This document shows, piece after piece, positions 4,783 through 6,120 of a stretch of 6,120 nt of DNA (positions are counted from its first letter, which is position 1; the number at the start of each line of letters is the position of its first letter). The stretch is from contig JAFSZW010000094.1 of NCBI GenBank assembly GCA_017458865.1, positions 1 to 6,120 of the forward strand. Reading direction: 5' to 3'. The position numbers and the translations under genes are program-made. The DNA is from Clostridia bacterium (GTDB lineage: Bacteria; Bacillota; Clostridia; Christensenellales; Aristaeellaceae). The notes under the pieces were generated by a model. The model saw only the letters and a program-made list of their open reading frames with translations. It searched no databases and was not told the DNA's origin.

Positions 4783-6120
4783 ATGCTCAAGGATTTTGAA
4801 AAGAACAAGCCTGAGGAGAAGTCCGTTCTTAAGCCGGAAATCAAGGAACTCTGCGCTAAACTGATGAGTATGCAGGAACAGCTTCGCGAAAAAAAGCTGC
4901 CGATCATCGTACTCATTGAAGGATGGGCTGCTGCCGGCAAGGGAAGCCTGATCAAAGAGCTCATCAGTGAGCTGGATCCTCGCTTCTACCACGTCGAATC
5001 CCCCGCAATCGTCCCCGAAGCGGAGGCAAGGTATCCCTTCCTCTATCCCTTTGCTACCGCCATTCCGGAAAATGGAACGCTCACGTTCTTTGACTCCGGC
5101 TGGATGGAAAGCCTCGTCCGTAAACTCATGCACAGGGAGATTACGGAGAAGGAATACAAGCGCCGTATTCGCCAGATCAACGAGTTTGAGCGTCAGCTCA
5201 GAGACGGTGGCTATCTTATCCTCAAGCTTTTCCTGCACATTGACAAGGATGAGCAGGAAGCTCGCCTTGGCTCCCTGCTTGCACAGCCGGAAACAGTGTG
5301 GCGCGTCACCGATGAGGATATCTGGCAGCACCGGGAATACAAGCATTTCCGCGATGCCTATGAAGAGTTCATGGACAGGACCGGGGATGTCATTCCCTGG
5401 CATGTGCTCGACGCCAGCAAGCGGAAAACGACGGTCAGGGATGCCCTGCGACTTCTCGTCCTTCAGACGGAGACTGCGCTGGCAAACGGACGCTATAACG
5501 GCTCGCCGTTTGAGGAAGCCTTCCCGATGGTCAAGATGCCCAAGCTGGCGGATGTCGATCTGAGCCCGACCATCGCGGATGACGATTACAAAAAGGAACT
5601 GAAGCGCCTGCAGTCCCGCCTCAGCGATCTGCATAACCTGCTCTACCTCAACAAGATCCCGGTTGTGATCTGTTACGAGGGCTGGGATGCAGCTGGCAAG
5701 GGCGGCAATATCCGCCGCGTCGCCTATCCGCTTGATCCTCGCGGCTTTGACGTTATGCCGATTGCCTCTCCCGAGCCGCACGAACTGAACCGTCAGTACC
5801 TCTGGCGTTTCTGGAACCGTCTGCCGCGCAGCGGCCACATCTGCATTTTTGACCGCACCTGGTACGGCCGGGTCATGGTTGAGCGCCTTGAAGGTTTCTG
5901 CACTGAAAAGGACTGGCAGCGTGCCTACAACGAGATCAACGAATTTGAACGCGTGCTGACAGAATGGGGCGCCGTCGTCATCAAGTTCTGGATTCACATT
6001 GACCAGGATACCCAGCTGGCCCGCTTTACGGAGCGCCAGAACACGCCTGAAAAGCAGTGGAAGATCACTGAGGAAGACTGGCGCAACCGGGAGAAGTGGC
6101 CGCAGTATGAGGTTGCCGTC
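4783..6120 (+). CDS. Tandem-domain polyphosphate kinase 2 (class II, probable polyphosphate:AMP phosphotransferase), 3' end outside window
   Basis: 446 residues are visible with no stop; class II PPK2 proteins are about 490-510 long, so some 50 residues are missing. Two homologous P-loop kinase domains are fused. Domain 1 (about 14-240) has Walker A EGWAAAGKGS (46-55), but FDSGWM (103-108) stands where active domains have FDR(S/T)WY. Domain 2 (about 268 onward) has Walker A EGWDAAGKGG (299-308), FDRTWYGRV (356-364) and the polyphosphate/lid region SPEPHELNRQYLWRFW (329-344). Both have a NEFER segment (133-137 and 386-390). In characterised class II enzymes the C-terminal half is catalytic and transfers phosphate from polyphosphate to AMP, giving ADP. 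The pattern here fits that division. The protein should be cytosolic. It has its own promoter and ribosome site and is divergent from the neighbouring PD-(D/E)XK gene. Family is certain; AMP preference is inferred from the tandem architecture. Confidence 0.92.
   Translation, partial: MLKDFEKNKPEEKSVLKPEIKELCAKLMSMQEQLREKKLPIIVLIEGWAAAGKGSLIKELISELDPRFYHVESPAIVPEAEARYPFLYPFATAIPENGTLTFFDSGWMESLVRKLMHREITEKEYKRRIRQINEFERQLRDGGYLILKLFLHIDKDEQEARLGSLLAQPETVWRVTDEDIWQHREYKHFRDAYEEFMDRTGDVIPWHVLDASKRKTTVRDALRLLVLQTETALANGRYNGSPFEEAFPMVKMPKLADVDLSPTIADDDYKKELKRLQSRLSDLHNLLYLNKIPVVICYEGWDAAGKGGNIRRVAYPLDPRGFDVMPIASPEPHELNRQYLWRFWNRLPRSGHICIFDRTWYGRVMVERLEGFCTEKDWQRAYNEINEFERVLTEWGAVVIKFWIHIDQDTQLARFTERQNTPEKQWKITEEDWRNREKWPQYEVAV

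Noticed and set aside
4768..5997. 409-codon minus-strand frame opposite the polyphosphate kinase gene
   Set aside because: It is the antisense shadow of a clearly recognisable PPK2 on the + strand. It has no ribosome site and no family resemblance.
1..6120. CRISPR array, tRNA, rRNA or complete insertion sequence
   Set aside because: No regularly spaced direct repeats, cloverleaf sequence, rRNA segment or element with paired terminal repeats was found on either strand.

Overview
The window looks like chromosomal DNA from a low-to-mid GC Bacillota, most likely an anaerobic gut clostridium or erysipelotrich. This is an inference from strong AGGAGG ribosome binding sites, extended -10 promoters, an AbiEi antitoxin and a PD-(D/E)XK transposase-like protein of types common in such hosts. 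No rRNA or species marker is present, so the taxon is not fixed.

Layout. (1) Positions 1-700, + strand: the 3' part of an AbiEi-type antitoxin gene. It is followed by an 85-base remnant that appears to join the first dozen codons of its AbiEii toxin partner to the last fifteen, out of frame, and then by a good intrinsic terminator. The antitoxin therefore seems to have lost its toxin. (2) Positions 671-1167: a decayed stretch with a 50-codon minus-strand ORF, a + strand fragment resembling the start of an IS110-type transposase, and a minus-strand intrinsic terminator. (3) Positions 1168-3258, minus strand: a 696-residue protein that joins a Gfo/Idh/MocA NAD(P)-dependent oxidoreductase to two VOC (glyoxalase-fold) domains. 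It has its own ribosome site, an extended -10 promoter and a dyad in the leader. (4) Positions 3595-4272, minus strand: a PD-(D/E)XK transposase/nuclease-family protein with altered active-site residues but an intact start, promoter and dyad. (5) Positions 4303-4782: a divergent intergenic region with many nested inverted repeats and two T runs. (6) Position 4783 to the end, + strand: a tandem-domain (class II) polyphosphate kinase 2, cut by the window edge, with a degenerate first domain and a canonical second domain.

The genes do not form one operon. Each of the three main genes has its own promoter-like sequence and ribosome site. The most unusual item is the Gfo/Idh-VOC-VOC fusion. Its second VOC domain carries a Q/E/H/E set matching glyoxalase-type metal ligands, while the first has lost two of the four. 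Next are the toxin-deleted AbiE locus and the structured leader upstream of the polyphosphate kinase.
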